Part shown: positions 1 to 6,270 of the stretch, piece by piece
How the letters are laid out: every line of letters starts with the position of its first letter
Position numbering within the stretch: the stretch's first letter is position 1
Origin: DASYXW01 sp035934405
GTDB lineage: Bacteria > Acidobacteriota > Terriglobia > UBA7540
Direction of reading: 5' to 3'
Length of the DNA stretch: 35,429 nucleotides
Assembly: GCA_035934405.1 (NCBI GenBank)
Contig: DASYXW010000094.1
Location: 1-35,429 of the forward strand
Made by a program: the position numbers and the translations under genes
The notes under the pieces: model-generated
Database searches by the model: none
Seen by the model: only the letters and a program-made list of their open reading frames with translations
What the model was told of the DNA's origin: nothing

Positions 1-140
1 GCGAAGCGGCCGTGACGCAGGGCGTTCAGGGCCACGCGGCACTTGCCGCGGTAGGTGCGGGGTCCGGTGGAGTGGCGGGCGTTGGCGCGATTGGCGGCGA
101 GCTTGCGCGGAGTAAGAACAGGCGATTTGACGAACGGCAT
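1..140 (-). CDS. LNALRHG-family short protein, cut by the window edge
   Basis: The reading frame starts at ATG 140-138 and is still open at base 1, so about 46 codons are visible. They read MPFVKSPVLTPRKLAANRAN, then ARHSTGPRTYRGK and ALNALRHGRF. This signature (RANARHSTGP, GK, LNALRHG) is typical of a multicopy protein family of unknown function in Acidobacteriota. A good ribosome site (GGGAGG, 8 bases before the ATG) and a sigma70-like promoter lie upstream. A second copy starts at 24952 and is nearly identical here but has an extra G; this copy has four Gs at 59-62 and stays in frame. Function unknown. Confidence 0.7.
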   Translation of the reverse strand, partial: MPFVKSPVLTPRKLAANRANARHSTGPRTYRGKCRVALNALRHGRF

Positions 141-178
141 CAGTGGTTACCTCCCAAAGGGCGCTGGCGTTCAAGCCT

Positions 179-201
179 ATAACATAGGGTACCTATGTTA
201 T
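179..201. promoter_or_regulatory. Palindromic operator-like site over the -10 region
   Basis: ATAACATAGG (179-188) and CCTATGTTAT (192-201) are perfect 10-base inverted arms around GTA. The site overlaps the -10 box and likely start point of the minus-strand promoter, a place where a dimeric repressor would block initiation. In the second copy the left arm is intact but the other arm is degraded (25001-25014). The regulator is not identifiable from this window. Confidence 0.45.
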
Positions 202-226
202 ACTACCTATTAAGTACTAATGTCAA
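197..226 (-). promoter_or_regulatory. Sigma70-like promoter of the LNALRHG-family gene
   Basis: Read on the minus strand there is a -35 TTGACA (complement of 221-226), an 18-base spacer and a -10 TATAAC (complement of 197-202). Transcription would start near 190, about 50 bases before the ATG at 140. The same arrangement is kept in the second copy (25009-25038), with TTGACA, 18 bases and TATAAG. Conservation in both copies supports function. Confidence 0.6.
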
Positions 227-290
227 GCACATTATTCCGGGAGAGGGGGGATTTGATTCGGCTGTTCGGGGGCTCACGGCGCGGAAAGCC

Positions 291-313
291 GCGGACTCGC
301 CGCGGCGAGCGGT
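291..313. repeat. Dispersed palindromic repeat (CTCGCCGCGGCGAG core)
   Basis: The 14-base core at 296-309 is a perfect palindrome. The 23 bases 291-313 recur exactly, inverted, at 3729-3751. The related core CCGCGGCGAGC / GCTCGCCGCGG forms the hairpin at 28741-28775. It looks like a REP-type intergenic element; it sits between the direct repeat and hicB. Confidence 0.6.
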
Positions 314-395
314 CCCCGTTACGCTCGCTGTCGCGCCAGGCCGCCCGTTTGCGTTCTTCCGGGGGTTCGTGCAAGATAGTGGGGAGGAATTGGCG

Positions 396-602
396 ATGGA
401 CCTCACCGTTGAGTTCGAGCGTGAAGAAGACGGGCGCTGGCTGGCCGAGATTGTTGACCTGCCAGGCGTCATGGTCTATGGCGGGACGCGTGAGGAAGCA
501 GCGGCGCGGGTTCAAGCCCTGGCCTTGCGCGTCATCGCGGACCGGTTGGAGCACGGCGAAGCCGCGCCGGAAATGCTGAGGCTTTCGTTCATCGCCGCAT
601 GA
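396..602 (+). CDS. hicB: HicB-family antitoxin
   Basis: A 68-residue protein starting MDLTVEFEREEDGRWLAEI, then DLPGVMVYGGTREEAAARVQ. This is the HicB (UPF0150-like) partial RNase H fold that binds and neutralises HicA toxins. The start at 396 is chosen because GGGGAGG (381-387) lies 8 bases ahead and the homology begins here; the frame is open back to 195, but the upstream part is repeat DNA. The protein ends soon after the HicB core and shows no added helix-turn-helix or ribbon-helix-helix domain, so how the operon is autoregulated is unclear. Its stop overlaps the next start (ATGA), so the two genes are translationally coupled, antitoxin first. Confidence 0.85.
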   Translation: MDLTVEFEREEDGRWLAEIVDLPGVMVYGGTREEAAARVQALALRVIADRLEHGEAAPEMLRLSFIAA

Positions 603-811
603 GCCAATGGCCTGCCGCCAAAGCCAAGCGCGTGTTGGCGGCCTTGCTGCGCGCCGGATGGAGCGTCAAGCGGCAGTCCGGATCGCATCGCACTCTCTCC
701 AGGCCAGGCCGGCCAGACTTTGTATTCGCCTTCCATGACCATGACGAGCTCGGGCCACGAATGCTGGCTCGAATCGCGAGGTCAACCGGACTGACACCAG
801 GAGATTTGTAG
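599..811 (+). CDS. hicA: HicA-family mRNA interferase toxin
   Basis: A 70-residue protein with the HicA double-stranded-RNA-binding fold: a basic helix (AAKAKRVLAALLRAGW), then VKRQSGSHRTL, where the GSH histidine is the expected catalytic residue. HicA toxins cleave mRNA and tmRNA independently of the ribosome. The start ATG 599 overlaps the hicB stop by four bases. Length is normal for the family (about 60-80) and the frame is intact, so this toxin-antitoxin pair looks functional. The C-terminus (ARIARSTGLTPGDL) is also family-like. Confidence 0.85.
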   Translation: MSQWPAAKAKRVLAALLRAGWSVKRQSGSHRTLSRPGRPDFVFAFHDHDELGPRMLARIARSTGLTPGDL

Positions 812-878
812 AATCGCTGGGCTCGGCTCTTGCTGGGCGCCACCCGCTGGACATTGGTTAGACTCGAAACGGAGGCGT

Positions 879-1478
879 ATGAGCGGCAGCATCGAGGATG
901 AGATTAACAGAGCTAATACATTTGGAGACGCGATAGAAGATCTTGTCGTGGCACGAGGACAGTGTCCGACTGGAGAGCGCAATACTCCCTTGATGGCCTA
1001 TTGGTCGCTAGGGTTCGAGTTTCACAGAGGTATTATCTGTTTGCTATCGCACAAGTTCTACGGAGCGGCATTCGCCCTCGTACGCCCGATAATTGAAGCC
1101 ACGGTCCGCGCCCATGTTGTGATAATGGGTTCGCCGAAAGATTTGAAGGATCTGCGAGAGGACAAGTACAAAACGAATCTCACGACTGTGGGGCCAGAGA
1201 TTGATGCCGCATTTGGTACCGGAGACTTGTTCGAGAAATTCTTGACGAAAGCAAGAACAGCTCTTCACAGCTATACACATGTAGGAGTGCTTCAACTGGG
1301 TAGAAGGTTTTCTGGGACCGACCTGGTTGCTAACTATTCTGAAGGGGAAATCCACGAGGTTATTCGGGTTAGTACAAGCGCGGTGTTTATGGTCAACAAT
1401 GTGGTGACGAAGTATCTTGGCTTCGAGGAAGAGTGGAAAAGGAATACAGAGTTGTACGCAGAATGGGGAAATCGCTGA
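879..1478 (+). CDS. Helical protein of unknown function, possibly DUF6988-like
   Basis: A 199-residue protein preceded by ACGGAGGCGT directly before ATG 879. Visible elements are a helical core LVRPIIEATVRAHVVIM, then ALHSYTHVGVLQLGRR and NYSEGEIHEVIR. The pattern of an R..P..EA.VR helix followed by SYTH.G and NYS resembles DUF6988 proteins as I remember them; this was not checked. No signal peptide or membrane segment. Base composition is clearly lower in G+C than the housekeeping genes (codons such as AAT, ATA and TTG are common), which suggests transfer. The next gene follows after 6 bases in the same direction, so they are probably cotranscribed. Confidence 0.65.
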   Translation: MSGSIEDEINRANTFGDAIEDLVVARGQCPTGERNTPLMAYWSLGFEFHRGIICLLSHKFYGAAFALVRPIIEATVRAHVVIMGSPKDLKDLREDKYKTNLTTVGPEIDAAFGTGDLFEKFLTKARTALHSYTHVGVLQLGRRFSGTDLVANYSEGEIHEVIRVSTSAVFMVNNVVTKYLGFEEEWKRNTELYAEWGNR

Positions 1479-1484
1479 GTTAGA

Positions 1485-2438
1485 TTGTTATGCTCATTGG
1501 AGTTGTTTGAAGTGGATGAGACTTTAGAAGGATTAGTACAAATCGATGCGAGCACTTTCCAAAAGCCGCTCGGACAGCTTGCCGAAGTCCTGGCACAGAA
1601 GGTCAAACGGGAAGCATCTGCGCTGCTTCCAGGGCCGGAATTTGTAGCAGGTGACCTGCATGTGTTGGTCAGGCAGGCGATGCGCACTTACGATCTACTC
1701 TTCTATCTCAACGCCGACGAGCGCCGTAGGGCGGACTGCTATTGGAAGTCTGAGTACACGATTGTCACGCTGCCGTTAATCCGCAACATGATCGATTGCC
1801 TATATAACATTACTGCGATCCTGCAGGATCCCGACCAGAACGGTTCGTGGTTTCGGAAGAGCGGCTATAGGCAATGGCTTAAGGCCCTAGACGAGGATCA
1901 GGCGAGATACTGCGGCAAACCAGAATGGGATGAATGGATCACAAAGAGCCGACGCGAGATCGATTTCCTGATGCGCGCCGACGATTTGACGATGGATGAA
2001 GTCTTGGCCCAAACAAAGTGGCCCACGCTGGGGCAATACATCAGGAACAAACAGCCGGGTGGGACGTTGACTCCACACCAGGACTTCCTCAGAACCCTGA
2101 CTTATGGTGCATGGCGGGAGTACTCCGCAATGGCCCACGGGACGTTCGAGGGGTTAATGCGCGTAGCTGTGTATTTCATCTCCGATTCGATACCGCACGA
2201 AGAGAGACCAAAGCTGGACGAAAAGCATCCCAGGATAATGAGTATGCACATTGCGCGTGCGGCGGCCATTTTGCTGTGCATCGTCACTGAGCTACAAGCA
2301 CACTTCCACTTTGACGGTGCCAGGATTGATGAACGCATACACAAGATGTGGAACGCCCTGGTGCCGGTCTTTGAGGTCAAGGAGCTCTACGATGAGCGGT
2401 ACGCACAACTGATGATGGACAAGCATATAAATCCTTAG
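1485..2438 (+). CDS. Helical protein of unknown function
   Basis: An open frame of 317 codons directly after the preceding gene. The start is uncertain: a TTG at 1485, or a GTG at 1512, which would give 308 residues. It is rich in predicted helix, with VRQAMRTYDLLFYLNADERR, a middle TLPLIRNMIDCLYNITAIL segment and REYSAMAHGTFEGLMR. The overall plan, an R-x-x-[ED]-x2-Y/R helix followed by a short motif with a conserved-looking histidine before a glycine, is similar to its neighbour at 879. That hints at two related HEPN- or DUF5677-type helical bundles, but I do not recognise a family. G+C is lower than in the core genes. No membrane segment is apparent. Confidence 0.6.
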   Translation: MLCSLELFEVDETLEGLVQIDASTFQKPLGQLAEVLAQKVKREASALLPGPEFVAGDLHVLVRQAMRTYDLLFYLNADERRRADCYWKSEYTIVTLPLIRNMIDCLYNITAILQDPDQNGSWFRKSGYRQWLKALDEDQARYCGKPEWDEWITKSRREIDFLMRADDLTMDEVLAQTKWPTLGQYIRNKQPGGTLTPHQDFLRTLTYGAWREYSAMAHGTFEGLMRVAVYFISDSIPHEERPKLDEKHPRIMSMHIARAAAILLCIVTELQAHFHFDGARIDERIHKMWNALVPVFEVKELYDERYAQLMMDKHINP

Positions 2439-2531
2439 GCAAGCGGCCCTGACCTAAGCGGTCTCGAGCAGATCGTTTGCCACTCGGCGGACACCTTCGG
2501 CGACGCTGGCGAAGGCTGCATCTCGATCTGG

Positions 2532-2687
2532 CTAGAGGGGAACAGGCCGAGCATCTTTGGGCAGACTTTGCAGCTTCGCGAACGTGCTCTGCGCGTTCGC
2601 CTGCTGCGCTTGCAAGCAGCAAGCAATTAGGAATGACATCGCTCCTACCCACGCCGCAACAGCTTTCCCTTTCATGGTCCTTTTCAT
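2532..2687 (-). CDS. Short secreted peptide, possibly interrupted by an amber codon
   Basis: ATG 2687 has a strong ribosome site (GGAGG, 5 bases before). The product starts MKRTMKGKAVAAWVGAMSFL and continues IACCLQAQQANAQ, a clear signal peptide with a cleavage site near ANAQ/S (a cysteine pair could alternatively be a lipobox-like site). The frame stops at TAG 2534-2532 after 51 residues. Read through that codon, the same frame continues with ordinary composition (PDRDAAFASVAEGVRRVAND) to a stop at 2456-2454, giving 77 codons. This suggests a recent nonsense mutation in a small exported protein. Function unknown. Confidence 0.45.
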   Translation of the reverse strand: MKRTMKGKAVAAWVGAMSFLIACCLQAQQANAQSTFAKLQSLPKDARPVPL

Positions 2688-2793
2688 CGCGCCTCCAATC
2701 TGATTTTGCGAACGCGAACCACCCGGCCAAAACCGAGCGAGTCTATGCCTGCGAGGGGAGGAAGTCAAACGAGAATGGCCTGGGGGTAGTGGG

Positions 2794-3105
2794 CTACTTT
2801 GGAGGAGCCCTCAGCGGCCACACGCTAAACTTGTAATAGTCAATAAGCACGCTGGCCACAATCATCAGAAAAGCCCATTCCTCCGCTGAGGCAGACCGAT
2901 CAAGAAAGCGGGCTTCATTCTCGGTTCCGTATGCTCCCAGGCACCAAGGCAAACGAATTGTCCAGCCGAACTTTGGCTTAGGATAATATGGGCGAGATAA
3001 ACGCCAATGCTCAATCAGGTACATGTCCGCGCAAAAGAGACCAACAAAAGCGATGGCTCCGATGAGCGGGTAGCCACGACACGCCTTTTGTGTCGTGGGC
3101 AACAA
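2794..3105 (-). CDS. Small membrane protein, N-terminus rewritten by a REP hairpin
   Basis: 103 codons from ATG 3105. Two hydrophobic segments are visible: YPLIGAIAFVGLFCADMYLI (about residues 12-31) and EWAFLMIVASVLIDYYKF (about 76-93). The first 11 or so codons are encoded by the REP hairpin at 3069-3100 that forms the left end of the transposase element. The original start may therefore have been lost and replaced, or translation may begin at the internal ATG in ADMYLI. No family recognised. Confidence 0.45.
   Translation of the reverse strand: MLPTTQKACRGYPLIGAIAFVGLFCADMYLIEHWRLSRPYYPKPKFGWTIRLPWCLGAYGTENEARFLDRSASAEEWAFLMIVASVLIDYYKFSVWPLRAPPK
3069..3100 (+). repeat. Left REP hairpin of the RAYT element
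   Basis: GGTAGCCACGACACG, then CCTTTTGTGTCGTGGGC. The 9-base stem is 3074-3082 with 3090-3098. It overlaps the first codons of the membrane protein on the minus strand. Confidence 0.75.
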
Positions 3106-3123
3106 TGGTAGTGGGCCTTTCCA

Positions 3124-3633
3124 TCATCCACGATACGACTCTGGCAAGTGGGCATCGTCAATCCGAATTGGACAGCTTGCCACAACCTTCTTATCCAGCG
3201 CGAAGTTATTGCAGCTCGACCACCGCCACTCCTCCGGCTTCGTCACCAACCCTTTGCGTACCGGATTGAAGTGCATGTAGGTAAGGCGGTCTCGCAACTC
3301 CTTCCCGTGGCGCACGAAGCGATCCCAAAACTGATGCTGCCATACCGAACCTGAACCGTTTCGCGCCCGATTCAACGACACCGCTGAAATCCATTTGATG
3401 TCTTGAATCACCCGCGAAATCGTGAGGGGGTAGGTCGTCCAAATTAGCGCGTGCCAGTGGTCCGGCATGAGCACGTACCCGTAAAGCAGGAATTGCAATT
3501 TGCGCCGCGATTCCGCCAGAGCATCCGCCACCAGGGCATATTCCCCCTCCGCGAGAGGAGCCACGACACGCCGAAGATTCACGGTAACAAAGAAGATTCG
3601 GTCCGACGTCCGCAGCCGGCGCAGGTGTGACAC
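3124..3633 (-). CDS. REP-associated tyrosine transposase (Y1/HUH family)
   Basis: 169 residues from GTG 3633. Single-stranded-DNA transposase of the TnpA-REP/RAYT group (Y1_Tnp). Visible marks: FFVTVNLRR near the N-terminus, YVLMPDHWHALIW carrying the HUH metal-binding histidines, QFWDRFVRHGKELRDRLTYM and FNPVRKGLVTKPEEWRWSS. The Tyr in LTYMHFNPVRKG is the expected nucleophile. Length and motifs are complete, so the gene looks intact. A 13-base identity with the REP half-site (GCCACGACACGCC, 3560-3572) lies inside its own coding sequence at the RRVVAP codons, which could be a binding or autoregulatory site, or chance. Confidence 0.85.
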   Translation of the reverse strand: MSHLRRLRTSDRIFFVTVNLRRVVAPLAEGEYALVADALAESRRKLQFLLYGYVLMPDHWHALIWTTYPLTISRVIQDIKWISAVSLNRARNGSGSVWQHQFWDRFVRHGKELRDRLTYMHFNPVRKGLVTKPEEWRWSSCNNFALDKKVVASCPIRIDDAHLPESYRG

Positions 3634-3663
3634 GGTCGGAGATTATCACGGACGGCCGAAGAA

Positions 3664-3695
3664 CCCACGACACAAAAAGCGTGTCGTGGCTACCC
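3664..3695 (-). repeat. Right REP hairpin of the RAYT element
   Basis: CCCACGACAC, AAAAAGC, GTGTCGTGGCTACC. The 9-base stem is 3665-3673 with 3681-3689. It lies about 30 bases upstream of the transposase start, inverted relative to the left copy. Confidence 0.75.
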
Positions 3696-4004
3696 CTCCT
3701 CCCCTCCCGCAGCATGGCAGTGCGGACCACCGCTCGCCGCGGCGAGTCCGCGTCCCTTCGCGTTGCTCAGGGCAGGCTTTTTCGCTGGGTATTTCTTCGC
3801 GATCACCGGCATGGCATCTGCGCGCCGGCGCCTCCGGTTACGATTTCGTCGGCCGTCAAGCCGGTGAAGCAGGGTTCCACGAGCGCCATCAACGACCGCC
3901 GATCCGCGAGCCCGAATCGGATGGGCGAACCATCACAGCCAAAAGACTCGTGGGAAACGGTGTCAGGTACGTTTTTATCCGAAAGAGTTATGACCACGAA
4001 AGCG
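3696..4004. other. Gene-free stretch with repeat and fossil pieces
   Basis: No convincing gene. It holds the inverted copy of the 23-base palindromic repeat (3729-3751) and a GGTGTCAGGTACGTTTTTA word (3959-3977), which I associate with debris near REP transposases. On the minus strand a frame ending at 3803 gives protein-like sequence (ESFGCDGSPIRFGLADRRSL, then MALVEPCFTGLTADEIVTGG) without a start or ribosome site. That may be a gene fragment; I do not recognise it. Confidence 0.4.
3729..3751. repeat. Dispersed palindromic repeat, inverted copy
   Basis: Exact reverse complement of 291-313, with the CTCGCCGCGGCGAG core at 3733-3746. It lies just outside the right REP end of the transposase element. 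Confidence 0.6.
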
Positions 4005-4033
4005 TTGCCCGAAGGCCGTGTTTGCCGTATCCT
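4005..4033 (+). promoter_or_regulatory. Promoter of parDE, predicting a leaderless mRNA
   Basis: TTGCCC (4005-4010), a 17-base spacer and TATCCT (4028-4033). The parD ATG is at 4040, about where transcription should start, and no Shine-Dalgarno sequence precedes it. The antitoxin mRNA would be leaderless. Prediction from sequence only. Confidence 0.4.
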
Positions 4034-4039
4034 AGAGCC

Positions 4040-4321
4040 ATGCAGATCGACCTTACCCCGGACCAGAAGGCTTTCGCCCGCCGCGCCATTGAAACCGGAC
4101 GGCTTCGCTCGGAAGAGGACGCCGTACAGGAGGCGCTGGCTTTGTGGGAAGAACGCGAGCGGCAACGCGCGGAATTTCTTCTCACGCTTGACGACGCCCG
4201 CGCTTCGCTGGCACGCGGAGAAGGCCGCGTCATCACCCAGGAGTCAATGCGGCAGCTTTCGAGCGAAGTCAAAGAACGGGGACGCGCCCGCCTTCTTGCG
4301 GAACTCACCGCCACCCCCTGA
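4040..4321 (+). CDS. parD: ParD/CopG-type antitoxin
   Basis: 93 residues from ATG 4040. The N-terminus MQIDLTPDQKAFARRAIETG, then RLRSEEDAVQEALALWEERE, is the ribbon-helix-helix DNA-binding part of ParD-like antitoxins. The C-terminal half (LDDARASLARGEGRVITQES and following) is the toxin-binding tail. It would repress its own promoter and neutralise the ParE toxin that follows. The stop TGA shares its last base with the toxin ATG (TGATG), so the pair is translationally coupled. The frame is open back to 3500, but that part is transposon and repeat DNA. Confidence 0.8.
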   Translation: MQIDLTPDQKAFARRAIETGRLRSEEDAVQEALALWEERERQRAEFLLTLDDARASLARGEGRVITQESMRQLSSEVKERGRARLLAELTATP

Positions 4322-4619
4322 TGGCCCACCGTGTCGCCCAACGCGCCGAGGCCGATCTTGACGACATCTGGCTATACGTTGCCAAGGAAAGCAGCAGCAT
4401 CGAGATTGCCAACCGCCTCATCGACACCATTACAGACCGCTTCTTTACGCTGGCCCGCTTCCCCTATATGGGACGGTCCCGCGAGGAAGATTTCGGCCCG
4501 GATACCGAAGCCTTCCCGTTGGAGAATATGTCATCGTGTACTGTGTCGAAAACGAGGACGTGCTTGTCCTGCGCGTCGTTCACGGCCGGCGTCAGCTAGA
4601 GACTCTTTTCGGTAACTGA
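4321..4619 (+). pseudogene. parE: ParE-family toxin with a one-base deletion
   Basis: The first frame from ATG 4321 reads MAHRVAQRAEADLDDIWLYV and continues through LARFPYMGRSREEDFGPD, which is ParE. It then turns into nonsense and stops at 4599. From about 4506 the family C-terminus is found in another frame: RSLPVGEYVIVYCVENEDVL, VLRVVHGRRQLETLF, stop 4617-4619. The total of 299 bases is one short of 100 codons, so a single base is missing near 4501-4506. ParE toxins poison DNA gyrase; losing the C-terminal strand with its conserved arginine should inactivate it. No slippery sequence is evident, so this is either true decay or a sequencing error. Confidence 0.75.
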
Positions 4620-4779
4620 GATGTTTGGGCTAGCGAGCATCGGCGCGCAACGATCTGCTGATGGTTGGCGCTGTAGCGCCAGCGGCCGAGGCTTGGACTC
4701 CCGCGTGCGCGGGAATGACGGGGCCGGGGGTGTCTGTAAGCATCAGGCTGAGTCACTACCGTATTGGAGAACCCAAGCG
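4620..4779. repeat. Intergenic hairpins between parE and tig
   Basis: Two short perfect hairpins: TGGCGCT/AGCGCCA (4666-4672, 4675-4681) and TCCCGCG/CGCGGGA (4699-4705, 4708-4714). The second is followed by AATGACG, giving the CCCGCG..CGCGGGAATGACG word found as a dispersed repeat in many bacteria. No gene seen. It marks the boundary between the accessory stretch and the core block. Confidence 0.5.
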
Positions 4780-4805
4780 TTGACATCCCTGCCCTGTGCT
4801 ATACT
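4780..4805 (+). promoter_or_regulatory. Possible promoter of the tig-clpP-clpX-lon block
   Basis: TTGACA (4780-4785) and TATACT (4800-4805) are near-consensus hexamers but only 14 bases apart, shorter than the usual 16-18. The leader to the tig start would be about 130 bases and contains GC-rich self-complementary sequence (GGCCGGCC...GGGCCGGGCC, about 4843-4864). Confidence 0.35.
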
Positions 4806-4941
4806 CAACAGTCTGAGGCGTGGAACGAGCCGTCTTACTTGGCCGGCCTGGATGGGCCGGGCCTGGTGAGGCTGGGTTCTCAGGAGTTCAGCAGCTTCTC
4901 GCCGTTGTTATTTCACACACTCAATCTGTCGCCGAGGGATT

Positions 4942-6240
4942 GTGGAGTCAGCCACCTGCAAGAAAGAGCTTTTGATTGAGATTCCGCCCGAGGTGGTGGA
5001 GCGCGAAGCCGAAAGCGTGGTGAAGGAGTACGCCAAGCTGGCGCGGATTCCCGGCTTCCGGCCCGGACACGCGCCGCGCGAGATGGTGCGCCGGCGCTTT
5101 CGCGACGAAATCAAGAGCGACGTGGTGCAGGCGCTGGTGCCCAAGTTTTTCGAGAACGCGGTGAAGGATCAAAAGCTCGCGGTGGTGGGAGAGCCCCGGT
5201 TCGAGGACCTCAAGTTCGAGGAGAAGCAGCCGCTCAGCATCAAGGCGATGTTTGAGGTGTACCCCGAAATCGAGCTCAAGGACTATAAGGGACTGGAAGT
5301 CGAGCAGGAAGCCGCGACGGTCGCAGAGGGAGACGTGGAGAAGGCGCTCGACGAGATGCGCCAGAACGCCGCGACGTTCGAGGCGGTGGAAGACCGGCCG
5401 GCCGAAAACGATGATTACCTTGTGGCCAGCTATCGTGGCCGCGATGCGGCGGATGCGAAATCAGAGCCGGTGGAGCTGCGCGAGGGCATGATTCACCTGG
5501 GCGGCAAGGGGACGCTTTCCGGCTTCACCGAGCACCTGCTCGGCAGCCGGCCGGGCGAGGTCCGCGAGTTCGAGGTCACGTATCCCGAGGAGTTTCCCGG
5601 AAAGAAGGTGGCCGGCAAGACCATCCGCTACCGGGTGGAGGTGCTGGGCATCAAAAAGAAGTCCGTGCCGGCGCTCGACGACGAGTTGGCGAAGACGGTG
5701 AGCGCATTCCAGACGCTCGACGAGCTGCGCGCCCAGGTGCGCGAGAATCTCGGCAAGCGCCGCCAGGAAGAGGTGGAATCGGAAACGCGGACCCGGCTGG
5801 TGAAACAGCTCGAAGCAGTCCACCCGTTTCCCGTTCCCGAGGCGCTGGTGGAGCAACGGTTGGATCGCAAGTTCCAGCGCCTGATTTCGGAGCTCATGGC
5901 GCAAGGCGTGGATCCGCGGACGGCACCGATGAATTGGCGCGAGATTCGCGTCCAGATGCGGCCCGAGGCGGAGAAGGAAGTGAGGGGATTCCTCATCCTG
6001 GGGAAGATTGCGGAGGCGGAGAAAATCGAGGTTACCGAAGAAGAACTGGACGAGGCCATCCGCGAGATGGCGGAAGGCGGGGAAGAGACGCCGGCGGCGC
6101 TAAAAACGCGCTTGACAAGGGATAATGAACTTGATACGCTGAGATCGAGTCGCCGTAACCTAAAGGCTCTCGACCTCATTTACGCCAACGCGAAAATCAT
6201 TCACAAAATGAGTGACGCCGGAAACGAGCCAAAGGTGTAA
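4942..6240 (+). CDS. tig: Trigger factor (ribosome-associated chaperone)
   Basis: 432 residues. Trigger factor binds the ribosomal exit tunnel through L23 and shields nascent chains. The N-terminal ribosome-binding domain contains GFRPGHAP (residues 38-45), the signature loop. The FKBP-like prolyl isomerase domain spans about 150-240 (GTLSGFTEHLLGSRPGE). The C-terminal helical arms follow to the end. The start is uncertain: GTG 4942 is the only likely codon, GAGGG lies only 3 bases ahead, and family members usually have several more residues before this point. Followed by clpP after 30 bases, the standard bacterial order. The last residues (MSDAGNEPKV) are a hydrophilic tail. Confidence 0.93.
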   Translation: MESATCKKELLIEIPPEVVEREAESVVKEYAKLARIPGFRPGHAPREMVRRRFRDEIKSDVVQALVPKFFENAVKDQKLAVVGEPRFEDLKFEEKQPLSIKAMFEVYPEIELKDYKGLEVEQEAATVAEGDVEKALDEMRQNAATFEAVEDRPAENDDYLVASYRGRDAADAKSEPVELREGMIHLGGKGTLSGFTEHLLGSRPGEVREFEVTYPEEFPGKKVAGKTIRYRVEVLGIKKKSVPALDDELAKTVSAFQTLDELRAQVRENLGKRRQEEVESETRTRLVKQLEAVHPFPVPEALVEQRLDRKFQRLISELMAQGVDPRTAPMNWREIRVQMRPEAEKEVRGFLILGKIAEAEKIEVTEEELDEAIREMAEGGEETPAALKTRLTRDNELDTLRSSRRNLKALDLIYANAKIIHKMSDAGNEPKV

Positions 6241-6270
6241 GGTGGAGTTGAGGAGACCCGGGGAAGGCTT

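Larger units (their letters stand above)
1..296. repeat. Long direct repeat, copy 1
   Basis: This stretch aligns with 24812-25221 in the same orientation. It covers the start of the LNALRHG-family gene, its promoter, and sequence up to the gcggac at 291-296. Differences are scattered substitutions, one extra G in copy 2, and an insertion of roughly 115 bases in copy 2. Similarity stops after 296, before hicB. The repeat probably continues beyond the left edge of the window. The two copies bracket almost 25 kb and could recombine. Confidence 0.8.
3069..3695. mobile_element. REP-bounded tyrosine-transposase (RAYT) element
   Basis: A single transposase gene (3124-3633) lies between two inverted copies of a roughly 30-base REP sequence. 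Left: CCACGACAC 3074-3082, loop of 7, GTGTCGTGG 3090-3098. Right: CCACGACAC 3665-3673, loop of 7, GTGTCGTGG 3681-3689. Each is a 9-base-pair hairpin, and the left copy matches the reverse complement of the right across nearly all of GGTAGCCACGACACG and beyond. RAYT proteins are known to act on such REP palindromes. Confidence 0.75.

Noticed and set aside
195..395. N-terminal extension of HicB to codon 195
   Set aside because: The region is repeat DNA shared with 25010-25221 and the palindrome; a good ribosome site and the family start are at 396.
3803..4165. 120-codon minus-strand frame before parD
   Set aside because: No start or ribosome site, and it overlaps the parD promoter and N-terminus; part of it may be a gene fossil but it is not called as a gene.
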